Source: Rhyzopertha dominica (lineage: Eukaryota; Arthropoda; Insecta; Coleoptera; Bostrichidae). Taken from it: a stretch of DNA of 64,000 nucleotides. Below, piece after piece: positions 49,231-62,965 of the stretch (positions are counted from its first letter, which is position 1; each line of letters starts with the position of its first letter). The stretch is from assembly GCA_025024175.1 (NCBI GenBank), contig QCXZ01000041.1:23245786-23309785 (forward strand), in the 5' to 3' direction. The notes beneath the pieces were generated by a model, which was not told the DNA's origin, made no database searches, and saw nothing but the letters and a program-made list of their open reading frames with translations. Made by a program: the position numbers and the translations under genes.

Positions 49231-50769
49231 GACGCGTATGGGGTGGATGTGGATTTAATAAACTGCGACGAGACAGATTTCAATTTTCCTGTCCAAATTT
49301 AGGTTGCAAAGAAACGCAGTAATTGCGCTTTGATGGATAAATCGCAGGAACTTTAAGTTTATTAATACTTCCTTTTGCTAGCTACTAATCGAGTGAAAAT
49401 AAGCTAAAATAGTTGTAATAGGAAATTAATAGGTAAGTACTTTTTTGTTGCTAATCTCGGAAACCAGGATAGTAAGAAGTACAATTGTTATTTAGCGTAA
49501 AAGTAACAATGGCAGTATCGGCTTAATAATCGTTGCAAGTGTATTAAATGCAAAATGTTCTTAAAGAATAAATAAGAAGATTGAAATCAAAGGATAGGTA
49601 TCAGGAGTAAATGATGAAAAAATGATTGGAAAACGCGAGCAAGGAAATAACTTCCCACCGAAGAAAGCATGCAACGCGTATGACCCTGACACGAAGGTCT
49701 GGTCCAAGAAAGCAGAATTGTCAATTTTCATCAAAATTCTTCCACACCTATTGGCGATTCAAGCTAAGCGATACGCAGTCTAGTGCCAGAAATTACTCAA
49801 AAACGGTCGCTGTCGCTTGACGCTTCCCGCTTTCGTGTACGCATCGCGATAAATGAGTTTGGCCGATAACTTACTTTTATTGTAAATACCTATAAGTAAA
49901 CATAAAAGGAAACATTACAACATAAGGCATTTTGTTGGTATATAGCTACTATTCTGAAGCCAAATGATAAAAGCACGTTAGTTTTTAGCTATTCATAACA
50001 ACTTGATTTATACCCGGCACCGTCTGAATTGAAAAACCAAAAATAGGAGAAATACTGTTTCCATTGAGGAATTACATAGAAGTTAAATCAGCAAGATATG
50101 TATGTACTGAAGCTCTATTATTTTAGTACCAACTTTAGTATAACAAAGATATTGATAATAAAATGAAGACTACTGTTACGAGAACTCCCCCGCACTCAGT
50201 ATCATCTAACATTCAGTTAAATCATCATCTGGCCTGTTCGTCAAAGCAGATGTATGCAGACACAGACTAAAAACTGAAAATATCAGTACCAGTTAAAAAT
50301 GTGGTAGTTTATTGCGTGTTATGGTTTACAAGCATTTATTTTACTAGCTTGCTAAAACTTTCATTGCCACTCACAATAAGATGACCAGTATTAAGAACAC
50401 CTTCAACTCTCTGTATACCTACACCTGCAGGCAATAGTTGCTTCCAAAAAGGTAAAAATCTTTCTTAAACAGAGTTGTATTTCGTGCGCCACAAAGCGCG
50501 AACAAATCAAGTGGACTGCTTTCTGCGCGACCAGCTGATCGTTGGAGCGCGCGGAAGTATTAATTTGAATCGCCGATAAGCATATAGACGAGCACGAGTA
50601 TCATTTTAGAAGCCTTACGACTTCTAAGAATATTTGAGGTGCATTCTCTATGCATTTTATGGGAATTCCAAGGTGTTCTGGAGAAATATTCACAGTTAAC
50701 TAGAAAAAAAACCTTAAATACCGAAGTAAGAGTACCTAATATTTTTTTACGGTAAACCAGCCACTTACT

Positions 50770-51340
50770 CCAGCAGTGAATGCTTGATATTACCAGAGAG
50801 GAGTTCTATTGTTGTCGATAATATGTTATCTAAAGTATACAGGCATAGTACAAAACCAACGTGTAGCTCTTTGAATACCTTTCCGAAATTCACCAACGTC
50901 AGATGCACTACCCTTGCAAATACTAATGACCGTAATTTATGGCCTACATCGTTGATAANAATAAGAAAAAGAATACAGTCCGTATACACGAGAAGCAACC
51001 ATCAATTCTTACACTTTGAATTTTATTACTGAGATAACTTTTAAACCAAGTTTACGCTCACGTATTGTCATAACCGTTTAATTAGTACGAATTATTAACT
51101 TTATCGAAAGCCTTTTCAAAGACCGTGTGTAGGGTAGACCATTTCCGTTGAGACTGACGGGTACAGGCTAAATGGTAAGGGATTAAAAAACTAATGTAGG
51201 TGTGCGTTCTCTTTTTTCGAGCATAGTTATGTGGTGAAGGCAGATTTCTACTAATTTGATTCGTTATCGATATACAAAACGTCTTTTTTTCCAATTTCCA
51301 AGTTCGTGTTTCGATTACTAACCGCATGCGCATAACAGCT
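50770..51340 (-). pseudogene. Decayed LINE reverse transcriptase fragment, antisense
   Basis: On the minus strand the frames read, in order, HTVFEKAFDKVNNS (about 51110-51150), WFKSYLSNKIQSVRIDGCFS (about 51000-51060) and LFLIxINDVGHKLRSLVFA (about 50890-50980). These correspond to the LINE motifs F-x-K-A-F-D-x-V-x-H, W-F-x-S-Y-L-x-x-R-x-Q-x-V and L-F-x-x-Y-I-N-D, up to F-A-D-D. The catalytic D-D has been lost (F-A-R-V). Frameshifts separate the blocks. It is a different copy from the LINE at 6.3-8.3 kb. Confidence 0.78.
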
Positions 51341-52439
51341 ATAGAAAAACTGTTTTGACCGATATTTTCAGTAGCATAAGTATATTTTTACGTCAACAAA
51401 TTTATCCAGCCTTCATCCATGCGCCAATGCTCGAAAAAAGAAGTCGAAACACTACAAAAATGATCCACCCTGTACAAAGAGTGAAATTAAGTAATCTTCC
51501 AGAGCTAAAGAAAAAAGATGTAAGCAAGTTGGTGACAGTCGAGTACCTTTTGAAAAAAAGCCACGCTGAACAGAAAATAATTTAGAAAATGCAAAAGTTC
51601 AGACGATTTGGAGGTATTAGCTGCAATTATGATGGCTGAGTAATTCATAATTATATTAGTTACACCAGATGTATGGGTATAATACTAGCATTCTTCTACT
51701 GATAAGGAAATCTTCCTAGATTATAATTTATCAAGAACATCAACTTACTGCAATTTCCCAAAGATATCGATGGTGTACCATTCAACATACACCCACACTG
51801 TTACACAGTTTACATCCCCTAATATCACTGATGTATAACCACTTCTAATTAACACGATAACCAGATTTAAAACTGAAAGCTACGATATCTGGAGCTATTG
51901 AACAAAGAAGAAAAATATATAATTTTATTGAAGGCACTAAGGTCATAATAAGAGCATCGGACTATTAGCTATTGCAACCTATCCTGAAGAGAAGCTTTAG
52001 ATATTAAACAACATCCCGAAAACATTAATTGAGGGAAAGCCTTCAAAGAAAACAAGATCTCGTAAACGCTGTTAAGATTAAGTCCACCCACCACGTGTAA
52101 GGCCAAATATCAACCGACCGTCACAATGACGCAAGCACGCAGGTACAGTTCAGCNCAGGGTAAATCAAAGGCTGAAAACCACTGTAGATGCTTCCGGCGA
52201 AGAGCAGTGAAACATGTGGGATCTTGACGGTATTAACAACGTGTATCTATTTTTATAATCGGGCAACTACATAATCGAGAATCTGCCACGGTCCCTCTTG
52301 AGATGATATTACCTACTACATAGGTATTATGAGTGGATGGTTTGAAATACTGTAATGCTTTGGTATACTAGTTCGGAATGCTTCCTGCTTCCAATTGTTG
52401 GGTATTCTTATTTCTTGAGAGCAATGCAAATTCCACTGA

Positions 52440-52980
52440 AACACTAGAGGCGCTCAACATTTCCTTACGTCAAAGCGCCTAAACAGGAGACGCCGATATC
52501 GACATTTCGACGTTCCTCGTTTAGTGGTCTGGGAAAAATAAAAACGACCGGGATAAATGCCGACAGGGATATAAATTTAATCGAATTTAAATACATTTCG
52601 CGCCGCCGTTTGCCGCGTGAAAAATGGCATCAAATACAATCAATGCGCGGTTTCTATCGAATTCGCTCGGAGTTCCGCACATTTATCTCACCGAACGGTG
52701 CCCTAAGTGCCCACGTTCTCGAGTGAAACAAATTTCCGCCATTCCGCAGGTCTCCACTGTCTCTGACACTAATGGCTCCGTATTGCGGATGTATCTGTAC
52801 GATTGACTCGCGCTCTAATTCTTCCACGGCTGTTTACCATGCAGGGACGCTCGATATCCTCGCTCTTTTGTCACCTTCTTCGACAGCTCTGACCAGAATG
52901 GCTGGCTCTAACACTGCGAATATACGCTGTTCATTCCATGTCTGTATGGCGTCTGTGAATGCTGTAGGTGGATAAGTGTA
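52440..52980. promoter_or_regulatory. High-complexity patch with overlapping open frames
   Basis: Plus frames at 52624-52806 and 52772-52975 and a minus frame at about 52640-52925 (one TAA in it) are all nearly open. The minus frame contains protein-like stretches such as AVEEGDKRARISSVPAW and VRDSGDLRNGGNLFHSRTW. There is no homology I can name and no convincing splice pair. It may be a strongly conserved non-coding element or a decayed coding exon. Confidence 0.35.
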
Positions 52981-53370
52981 ATCATGTATTCACATGTGCC
53001 GTTTGCATCTATTTTAAATGTATAATTATCCCAACTATGGGTAATCATCTGTATTATCATTACAACTAGAAAATATGTAGAAAGATCTCTCATTTATTAA
53101 ATGGCAGGCAGTTTATAAGGGTCGGCAAAACCGACTTTTCAATTCCACTATACGTTGTAGACAAATGAAGGTAAAATACCTATAACAATAAATCAGGGAA
53201 GCAAAACAGTTTACTATGGCGTATGAGTGCACATGTTCCTGACACTTCACATACTCAGCAACCGAGTGCAATTATTCAATATGAGACAATTGGAACTGCA
53301 GGATGCTCAATAGGGGAAAGCATTATTGGCTCTATATAAGTAGAAGGAAAGACGGGAAAGTATTTAACTG

Positions 53371-53600
53371 GTGATATTTTAGACATTTACAGAAAAAATG
53401 AGCAGCAATGGATTGGATGTTCAGCAGTGTCGTGGACAATCGTATGATAACGCCTACAATATACCTGAAATTCATAGAGCTGCTGAAGCAAGAATTTTGC
53501 AACAAAATGAACTAGCCGAATTCGTACCCTTTATTGCATACTAGCTAAATTTAGTTGGAATGCACGCCGCCTCAGTCTCTACAGAAGTAACAAAAATATG
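53371..53600 (+). pseudogene. hAT-type transposase remnant (ZMYM1/TTF-like)
   Basis: From 53398 the plus-strand frame reads MSSNGLDVQQCRGQSYDNAY and then ARILQQNELAEFVPFIAY, stop, LNLVGMHAASVSTEVTK. This is the conserved segment C-R-G-Q-S-Y-D-N-A and H-S-L-N-L-V-G of the hAT family transposases related to ZMYM1 and TTF-type zinc-finger proteins. The histidine-serine of the second motif is replaced by a stop codon. No zinc finger or dimerisation domain was found nearby, and no terminal repeats were recognised. Confidence 0.8.
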
Positions 53601-55099
53601 TGGACACTTGTCATATTCCATTTATTTTTATTTCCCCTCCTAAAGCTTTCGCTTTTTATACATACTGTTAAGTTTGAAATTTTTATATTCAAACTACGTA
53701 ATTGCACATAATTAACAGTAATAAAATTTCCACAGTAAGAACCGTCACTAAGAGATGCCTATTGTTTTATCTGCTAACATTCTTCACATCTCTTCATTCG
53801 TCCGCAAACTGCTGATCGATATAGTTACAAATGCAAAATTTGTGTTTCCTACCACGATTCTGAACACCATATGTTGTCAATCTTAAAGCTACAATCTGAA
53901 AAATTTAATCGAACTGTATCAAGCGATATGGATGGGGAATTTCTGTAATTACAACGGCACAGAGATGGATAGCTTTGTGCGTCGTGTGCGAGCTTAGATC
54001 AAGATGGTGGTGGAGGCGATGTTGCCAAATTATTAGATATAGGTGTACACGCCTATACACACTGTAGACAGTATAATGAGCTACGAGATGAAGGATCCCG
54101 TATGGGGATGACAAACCACAGAAGAAAAAAGTTTCATCGGTGGGCTTGTAAAACTGTTATCGGAAAAACAACTGAGAGACAACGAAGAGAATGGCATTTA
54201 ATGTAGCCTTTTCATGGGTATAGTGTGCAAAGATGGCTTGTAAGCTGTACAGAAAGAGAAGACATAACTTCAAAAGGAAATATGGTTTTGTATTAAAGCC
54301 TGAGTGGTGAGTCCAAAAACTAACAACAAACAAAAATAGAGAAACCCAGTTCAAATGATTTTATTGTTCTTGCTGACTCGCTATTGAAGATATCAATGTC
54401 ATAAGTCACTATTAAAGGCAGCTACGTTGTCAGATCATTATGGAATCACCTACTATCTCAAAAAGAGAATGGTGATACTCACGGTTATTACACGCAAAGA
54501 TAACAAAAATGATAAGCAAAAAAGAAAGCACAGTGAACGTAAAAAAGAAACGAATGCAATTTACATTCACAAACTTATTGTCGCCTGTTTAAATCCCACA
54601 CTTCCTTACAGACAGAATGTGGCACAAGTACTCCCCACTCATACCCCAAAATATTGATATACAAAAGGTTATTCAGATTCCACAGTTCCCTGTTAAAAGC
54701 TTAGTCCATTGCAGCGCGTTGTTGAGTAGCAGTGTGTCTATCGAAAAATGTTCGCGTTAACGTGAGTGATGTCTCAAAGTAATTTCCACTAATTTGACAG
54801 AATCATAGTATTCAGCCAAACACATATTCCCAAACTAGAAGATATAGGTTCAGAATACAGTATATGAAAAGTAAAAACTTTAAATAGTTCAACATCAAAA
54901 TAAAAAAGTAAGGAGAGCATTTTTTTTACAAAATATGGTGTTCTGATTATTCCTGCTATAACAAAATAAGAATGACAGCAATAATTGTCCATCTTCCTTT
55001 AACCACGTTGATTGTGACTCCGCTATCTTTTATTCCTATCACGTGTCCCAAACTAGAAAACAGTATCCCTCAATATTGCATCTTCGGCAACATTGTACG

Positions 55100-55345
55100 A
55101 AAGAACAGACACGACCGTGGTGCATTATGCTCATCAGCCCGATCCAATCTGCGCGGCCGCCAATTTAATACAGTCTGTTCGCTGCAAGATACCGCACGCT
55201 GCAACTGGGTGAGTGCTGCATCTTGTGTTTCGCTGCGCTTCCAGCTTGTCTGTGGTTTAAACAAATTAACGCGAGTCTGATCGCGAATTAGATTGTCTAG
55301 GTTTCCGCGTGAACCCGACCCATTTCCCGATCGCATTAACACTGC
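55100..55345. promoter_or_regulatory. GC-richer patch with NotI-type site
   Basis: It contains CTGCGCGGCCGCCAATTTAA and CGCACGCTGCAACTGGGTGA. A 92-codon minus frame covers it without known content. Confidence 0.3.
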
Positions 55346-56828
55346 CATTCGGAAGTCAATGCAGATTACGAAGCGCTGCCTGTTTCAGCAATTCTTATCT
55401 AAAACAAACATCCACATGGCAGGCTGACAACTCTCATTTCTTTTATCGCCTTCTCGAACGGTTTCTTATTTTGATTAAAGTAAATATAAGTTAAATATGA
55501 AAGATTATTCTTTTACAAAATTGTCTCTAGCTTGGCTATGTAGTGAACAACTTAAAGAACTTTCTTTGTGCAAAAAATTAACATAAGTTGTGCCAATATC
55601 ACGTTAAATTACCTCTAACAGAAAAAAAACGAGCAATCCAGCAGCATGAAGTCCGCAGTTGGAAAAATTAGATTAATACAGTACGTTGACAGCTGTTGGA
55701 TCATCCACTTTTCATCTGAAATCTAGATTATGGCTATCCACATAAAATTATTTTATTTAATCACAATCTTGGAAGCCTATGACGTTGGTACTAAAAAGTA
55801 AACGTCTGCCAAAGTATTTATTTATTAAAATTTGGTTTTATGGTGACTGTGCATCCTCCACATTCGCCATATTTAGACTCAAACGATTATCACCATTCAA
55901 GGGCAGATTTCATTTGACACTACGTAAGTAGGTAGTGTGGTTTCGTTGTAGCAAAGCTCCTTTAAGGGCTAATTCCCTTTTGGCCCACCAATTTCTAAAC
56001 ATAAATCATTTCCAGCATAGTCTTAGAAAAGATGTTAACCGTTCACACCGTCTCGTCAAAATTGTACAAAAGATGACTCTTTAAGACAAATTAAAAAACC
56101 ATTTTATGTTAGTGGGAAACCCAATTGCGGAATTACGTCGTCTTGTCAGTCAATCCAGTATCGAAAATTTTTTAGACCACTTTAGCGCACTTGCGTATTC
56201 TTTTTAATTAAAAGAATTACAGAATTCATGCACGAAGTACTGTTGACATATACAAGTGTAGAAAACATTTTAGCACATCGCTTCATTTTGAAGCCTTTAT
56301 TCGCACACATATCGAACCATCCATCTTTCTACATCGGAATACAATTTTTACCTCAAAATCTTCCAGGTATATTTCAGCAAAGCTAGAGTCCTGTACAAAC
56401 ACTTTTTACATGTCCTTCGAACGTCAAACTAAGGCTCTCTCTCGATATCCTCCACATATCCACAAAGCACACACCGTGCCGACAAAATCAAGTCCTTTAT
56501 TTCGAGTGATATATATATTAATCATATCTGCAGTTTATATTTACTACAAGGTAATAGGTGACAAACAGCTAGCTGGATTCGCTTCCATTACACTTGGCTT
56601 TAATTGAGCATAATTTCCACAAAACTAATTACGTGTTGATCGCGATAGCTTTAACACGTTGCGAGCACGCAGATTGGAAAAGCCGATACCAAACCGATTG
56701 TTTTCCGAAGTACAGCTCCCAAACAACGGTCATGATCTCGGGTACTATCGTCGCATTTATCTAATTGTAGGAAAGTGAGGACATGCCTACAAAATCTGTT
56801 TAAAACAAAAAAATCGCAAAAATAATCC

Positions 56829-57020
56829 CTGGTGGCTGTATCTTTGATACACCTGTTTGACGTGTACACTTCTATCTTAAGCACATGGTAATTTGAGTTT
56901 TAGGCCTTTTTTTATTAGGTCTTACAGACCGTGCCAACCTATGTGGTAGTACGTAAAGCTACCGGTAGATGATTCATTGCCGATTTGCCTAAGGCGTGGC
57001 CACGTCAAATGTACTCCAAA
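56829..57020 (+). repeat. Dispersed repeat family R1, copy 3
   Basis: It begins CTGGTGGCTGTATCTTTGAT and shares the blocks TTACAGACCGTGCCAACCT and CTACCGGTAGATGATTCATT. It is shorter (about 190 bp) because of internal deletions relative to copy 1. Confidence 0.68.
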
Positions 57021-57959
57021 AGAAGAAAAGATTTCGTAATTTTGAAAAGAAAACATTATCGGCATTCTTTACTTCACCAATCGCTTTCTCAAAAAACTCT
57101 ATCTGCCACAACTCATTCTATCATTCCAGGGTGATTTAAATATCATTAACATTAGTTGACAGTTCAACGAACATGAGAGTTAATACACTATAAACAAAAA
57201 CAGTTTGGTACCCATATCTTCTTTACGCTGTTACTATAAGCTGGTAGCTCCATCTTTCCAGAAATTTTGATACTTCTGTCCTTTTATTACAAAATTCCAG
57301 AGCGGAGGCCTTTACGGCTCTTATCTCCTATCCAAGGAACGATGTTGCATTCAGGTTAACTTTATTTAAAATGAAACAAATATTTCGCATTTTATTGCAT
57401 TTATTTACAGCAGTGCAAACTGTTTATTGATGGATTAATGGCTGACTGGTTCTGCTAACAGTTTAGTGAGCACGACAGCAAACAGTTGGTGCGCAATTTT
57501 TTATTTACAGCCCCAATAAACCAACAGCCCGTGTACCAACTACCGTATTCGAAAAATGATCGTACAAGGCATAAAATAAACTGAGAGGGGTTTTATTCGC
57601 TCGTAAAAACGGTCGAGCCTTCCAGATAGATAAGCGAGATGTAGTTGTAATTCTGTCCGGTCCGAAGACACATTGTTAAAGTGGTGCCACGCCCTGTCGG
57701 GATAATAATTAGAGGCATATCTTTGTGTTACTCAAGAAGATGACTGCTACCGCACTAAATACCGGTTCTTATTTCGTTCTTTTTCGTCTTTATATGATCG
57801 TAATGACCCACAGTACCACTTAATATTAATATCTTGTTATGTATCACCTCCTGACGACCTGGCTCTTAAGATAATCCTCATATTACTGGTTTGCAAATGA
57901 AAGTGGGACTTGATGTTATTATTTATGCCTCGCCAGATATGGAGACAGTTTGCGAAATT

Positions 57960-58610
57960 TATCTTAACGACAAAACCTCCTATCAGGTAATTTGAAAAGG
58001 CAAATATCGTGGAAATCCCAAGGAGTCGTCAAACATAGCGCAGACACTTTTACGAGTGACTCCTGGATGCATTTTCCGATCATCGATGCAGAGTACCTAA
58101 TAGCCCAGCATAAAAATCACACAAACCCAGTCGTAAACAGTTTTACAGCATTTCTGTTTTGCAGACCTGCTCGAAATGTTTTACAGCCTTAAAGCGAGCG
58201 GCTCCGAAAAATATTATTTACAGCTTAATGAGAATTGATTTGCAACGAGGCTGCATGAAAGCGTTTATGGAACTGAAACGAATAACTTCTTTGAAAATTT
58301 CTATTTACGATCAGCCCCGGGCATAATGAGATGCAAGCTGGGCAGAAAACATTTCAATTCATCATTCCGTTTCTGACAAATTTGTTTCCTTCGGAACGGG
58401 TCGAATCCTTTGTGGCCGGGGTTCGCCATCGGGCCCCCTCGTAGCCATAAGGGCTTCATTGTTAGTTTTATTGCCGGGAGAAAGTGGAATTAATGGGCGG
58501 GCTCTGCCCTTGAAGCGAACAGCCCCCAGTAAAAGAATTCCAGTCAACTGCTTGTTTCTATATTGCTCCAGTATTGGTTGTAAATTTGTCAAATTTTGCG
58601 AAGATATTCG
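57960..58610. promoter_or_regulatory. Candidate conserved regulatory element
   Basis: It has few homopolymer tracts, GC well above the flanks, and motifs such as GCTTAATGAGAATT, GTTAGTTTTATTGCCGGG and GTGGAATTAATGGGCGGG. Short frames on both strands lack protein similarity. Confidence 0.38.
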
Positions 58611-60479
58611 CAGAAGGCTATTGCCATAAAAACATTTAGTATAATTTATTGCCTAGCTGCTATATAACTCTATATAACTAAGTTCGATGACCAATGGATA
58701 TTTGCTTTTGTGTACCTAGATGTTTTTGTGTTGCAGTTCAGAGGAAATTTAGGAATGCCGTAAAGCTTTCTAGTTGTAACCTGAAATATCGTTATGGCCC
58801 TTTCGTGATTAAATTGTAAGACCAAAAGTTTCTATTAACATGCATAGTAAGTTTTGACGTTATTGAGAAACAGGGTGTTGGTTTTTTATCATTTTAGTAT
58901 AAATTATGAAATAAAAGAAGAACATTTCAGAGCAAATGTTCAATATGTCAATCTCTAGGTAAAATGCAAACTTCTAACCCATATCTAACGGCAGTAATCC
59001 GTTCGAAATAGGCAGGTGTGTTACAAATAACATTACAAACTTATACGATGCGTTTATAAAGATCTCCTAAATTTTAAATCGGAGTTGTGTAAACGGTTGA
59101 TTTTTCAATACTCCACACACTAAAATTCAGACGATTATGATCAAACGACTCACATGGAAGTTTATTTTATAGGAAATGAAGATATGTATAGTACCGTCTT
59201 TTAATCGCTGAGAAAGGCAAAATGGTTCTAAAAAATAATCGTCGATAATCTCAACCCAAATGTTAACAGAAATGTTTGTTGGCATCATTCTGCAACTGAG
59301 ACATGTGGAATAATATTCCTTTATTTATCAACAGTTCCGGTTTTGTGTAAGGTGGGGTTTAGTAAACGTTTCAGAACTCTGTAAACGGTTATGGAGATAA
59401 TGCTGGGTATACACATGCCTAACCTCTAAGACATTACCATTTCCACACAACAATTTTATATTATCCATTTGAACATTAGTAAACACAGGCATTGTCAAAA
59501 AGTTAAAAATGAACACAAACGACAGCAATAATACACAACAATCGTTAAAATTCCAAAAGACACTCAGGAACACACAAACATGTTCTTTTTCTATTAATTT
59601 TGAGAACCACTGGCGTCACCAATTAATTTCATTAAAAGTCACGGCTAGCTTATTCATAAAAAATTATAAAGAAATCAACATATTATGCTAAAAATTCTTT
59701 AAACCAAACATCTAAATATGTGTCAAGCCTTTGTATATTTCATGACGTAGGTAAGCACTGCCAAAGAAAGGGTTTCAATAATACCAAGTATTTATTGTTA
59801 ATACGTTTTTTAGAAAATATCCCCCTCTAACAAAAATTACCCGTCTAAGATTAATTTTAACAAAACAAAGAAAATCCTATTTCTATTTTTTTATATCTAA
59901 TATCATAGAAAAACTATATACTGAGAATTAAGTAGGAAGAAGCAGTTTAGTCAAGCTTAGGTAAACGATTAGTAATAAGAAACAGCATTATAACTGATTT
60001 ATCAAAAGACTGTATATATAGGTACAAATTAGAAGAAACGGAGTACCTAAGTAAGAGGTTTACTAATAGTATAGTGTCGTCATAGAGCTATGGTTTGGCT
60101 TATTAGTAACGTCTAACCCCGGTGACCTTAAGATAATTTACAAAATATAAATAAGCATTACTTATTGGCATTATAGTGTTCTCTTCGAACACTGAAGATA
60201 TCTTTCTTTGGTGTTAAAGTTGCACAATACTCGTTCTCTCTGCGTAATTGTTCCCTTCGCATCTTTATGTCGTGGTACCGATAGTGCAGATCTATGTTTG
60301 ATTCTATTATCAATTAATATTTTCACACTGTTGACGTAGTCTATTAAAGGAACTATTAGATATTACGAAACGTAACGGGTTACAACTCAGACATAATTGC
60401 TATCTCAACGCACCTTCCACCATGACATTTTTATGACATCCTCAGGAAATTAGCCTAGCAAATTAGCTTGACCCTAATC

Positions 60480-60850
60480 GTGCCCGAGTCATCTAGTACA
60501 CCGATATCTCACGAATTGGTCCGGTAAGAGTCGTGAGCCTCATCGAATCCCTCTCGCGGGCATGATGTTTGCCACCCACTGCAGATATGAGCAATAAATT
60601 CGCATTTCCGAAGCAGTTTTGTGGGAATTGTGCACAGTGTTCGAGACGAGCGACTGGCACATCTCCCGCTTGACCCCGGGGGTGAATTGTCCGAGATACA
60701 ATACCCGTATTGTTTGCTTCTAACCAGATCTCTTAATACGACCGATATTTCTCTTTGTTGGCGTAATGTTTCCAGCGCGAGGTTGCCAAAGAGATACTTG
60801 AAGAATAGGGTAAATGCTGTAAGCTCATGTGGAATTCTTAATATTTAGTG
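60480..60850. promoter_or_regulatory. Candidate regulatory patch
   Basis: GC-richer sequence (CCCTCTCGCGGGCATGATGT, CCGCTTGACCCCGGGGGTGA) isolated in AT-rich DNA. The 75-codon plus frame at 60621-60848 has no recognisable domain. Confidence 0.32.
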
Positions 60851-62089
60851 AGAAAGTGGGGCCTACGATGTGCATGCGGAAGTTGAGAAAGCCACATCTG
60901 AACAATGACATATGCATTTGCCCACAATTGCTACAACATCCATAGAAGGCAATGGTAGATGTCCGACGACCTATATCCGGATTGGAATGACATAGTCGTG
61001 TACTTGGCATGTTTCATAAATGCGATGTACGTGCAATGTGTATGGCGTGACTGCTAAATCCTACCTGTTTGGCTTCAATTTAATGGGTCGAGTGTCTAAT
61101 AATTTTGCTGTAAATGCTTCTGTTTAACTGANTCTGAATAACCAATAGCCTAGTTCTTTTTTATTAACATTGAAATCGTTTGATTCATTGGATATATACA
61201 ACTTAGAATATGATAACAAATGCGTAATTTTTCAGACATGTTCTGATATATATTCTTAACTATAACATTAAAAGCATTAATGTCACATAAAAGCAGACTT
61301 GGGCAAAACTTTGTCATTAAGAATTAAAAATCATTAATGTATGTAGAAATTTCTTTTTTTAATTTTATGTATTTCACAAGTGCTAGTATCATAAAATTAA
61401 CATAAAATAGAATCCACAAAATAGCTGTTCCAACAGGACGTTTTGTGTCGAGTGGTATATCGACGTTCTACTGTCTATTGATCTTAACCAAGACATTTCT
61501 TTAGCCTCCTGTTTTCTGCCGCGTGCAACGTGCAAGCATAATTTTTCTGCGCTTATTCACGCATTGTTCGTTGAAGTAGAAAATGCCGTGCAAATAGAAG
61601 TGAACGACAAAGTGCTTCACACTATGTGAAGTTAAGAAGTTAAGTTAAAATTGTACCTGGCAGTTTTACATAAAAACGACTGCTGCAAAAACTGGATGCA
61701 GAGCAGTTGCAAGAAATACGTGCAAGGATTCGTCCAAATGATGAAGATACACCATCTTTGGGAAGAACAAGTATTGACAACTAATGAAGAAACCTAATTC
61801 TACAATAAAACACAAATTAATGTAGTCGGTGCTTTCACATATCGTCAAACCAAGAATTTGTTCCTTTGATACGATGAGGAATTTCAGACTTCATTGGAAG
61901 CGTGTTTTTTACAGCAACTGGGCTATTAAAGCCTTAGTATATTTGTAATTACATCAGTGCATCTATGTATTATGTTTAATTAAATTTAGAGTCCAGATCA
62001 ATTAGAAAGAAGTCCAGTGCTCAGAAATATTGACAAGTAGACTACAAAAGCAATTTTCGCTACCAACTCTGGCCTTCAATTGTTTTCAG

Positions 62090-62965
62090 CGCATAGTGTA
62101 AATATGTAGATTGACGGATGATCAAACGTCCACAACAAGCTAATGTATAAACCTTCCTAAACGAAACTATTGATACTTCAAGTCAATCGCATACTCCAGG
62201 ATATCTGAAAGTGATTCGTTGCGACGTGATTTTGTCATGTAAATAGCGATACGGATGCAATGTGACGTCCTTTCATAATGTTACAAATATTGCGGATATG
62301 AGAAGAAGTACTGACGCAAAAAATTGGTTCTTAAATTATTGCCTATGGCTGTTCAGCTAGCATTTTAAAAAACTCTGTTTGGCAGGAAATTGTAAATCAA
62401 GAATATCAAAGTGAATGTGGTCCACATGGTAAAGCACTTCCTCAAAAATCATTTAGCAACCTCAAAATCTGACCAGGTGGTATGGCAGTAGTGTTCCAAA
62501 TGCATAGAAATGTATATGACAAGGAAAGCAAAGAGAGAATCGATAATACAATAACTTCTTAAGTTTCACACATTGTTTTCCCAGATTTTAAAACCAATAT
62601 CGATTGTTCTAGATACTTTATAGGGAAAATATGCTACTTCTTCAAATGCTTTACAATAATAGAAAAAATCTTTGATGAAGACGGAGATATACAACCATCA
62701 TTACAGCATGAAAAATTTCCCGTCTGATATGGACAAGCACTGACACATTACCATTTTATACCTATGCATAGAAAGCGTTCACCAGGTTCTTATTTTCAAA
62801 CAAGAGAATGTAATCACTATAAAATTTTTCGGGTAAAGTGGAAAGTTGTTCTTGTCGCTTACATGACTACTCCCAAAACATTGACGAAACAAATGCCATT
62901 GAAATTGGGTAACGCATCTAAACAAAAGTATAAAATAATTGATGGTGACGCTTTGATAAATTAAC
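62090..62965 (+). pseudogene. Probable piggyBac-like transposase remnant
   Basis: Broken plus-strand frames carry faint but ordered similarity to piggyBac (PGBD) transposases. VD-stop-RMIK lies near 62110, where the family has V-D-E-x-M-I-x-F-K-G-R. CSRYFIGKICYFFKCF lies near 62615, where the family has Y-F-D-N-F-F-T-S. SPGSYFQTREC followed by YKIFRVKW and VVLVAYMTTP lies near 62780-62880, where the family has R-G-S-Y-D and W-x-D-x-K-x-V-x-x-A-S. KYKIIDGDALIN precedes a stop at 62962. Most catalytic residues are lost or unclear. No TTAA-flanked ends were found. It could be another degenerate element. Confidence 0.48.

Larger units (their letters stand above)
53601..62089. other. Non-coding stretch with regulatory-like islands
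   Basis: Apart from R1 copy 3 and the GC-richer islands listed separately, no gene, RNA gene or transposon coding remnant was recognised. Confidence 0.45.
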
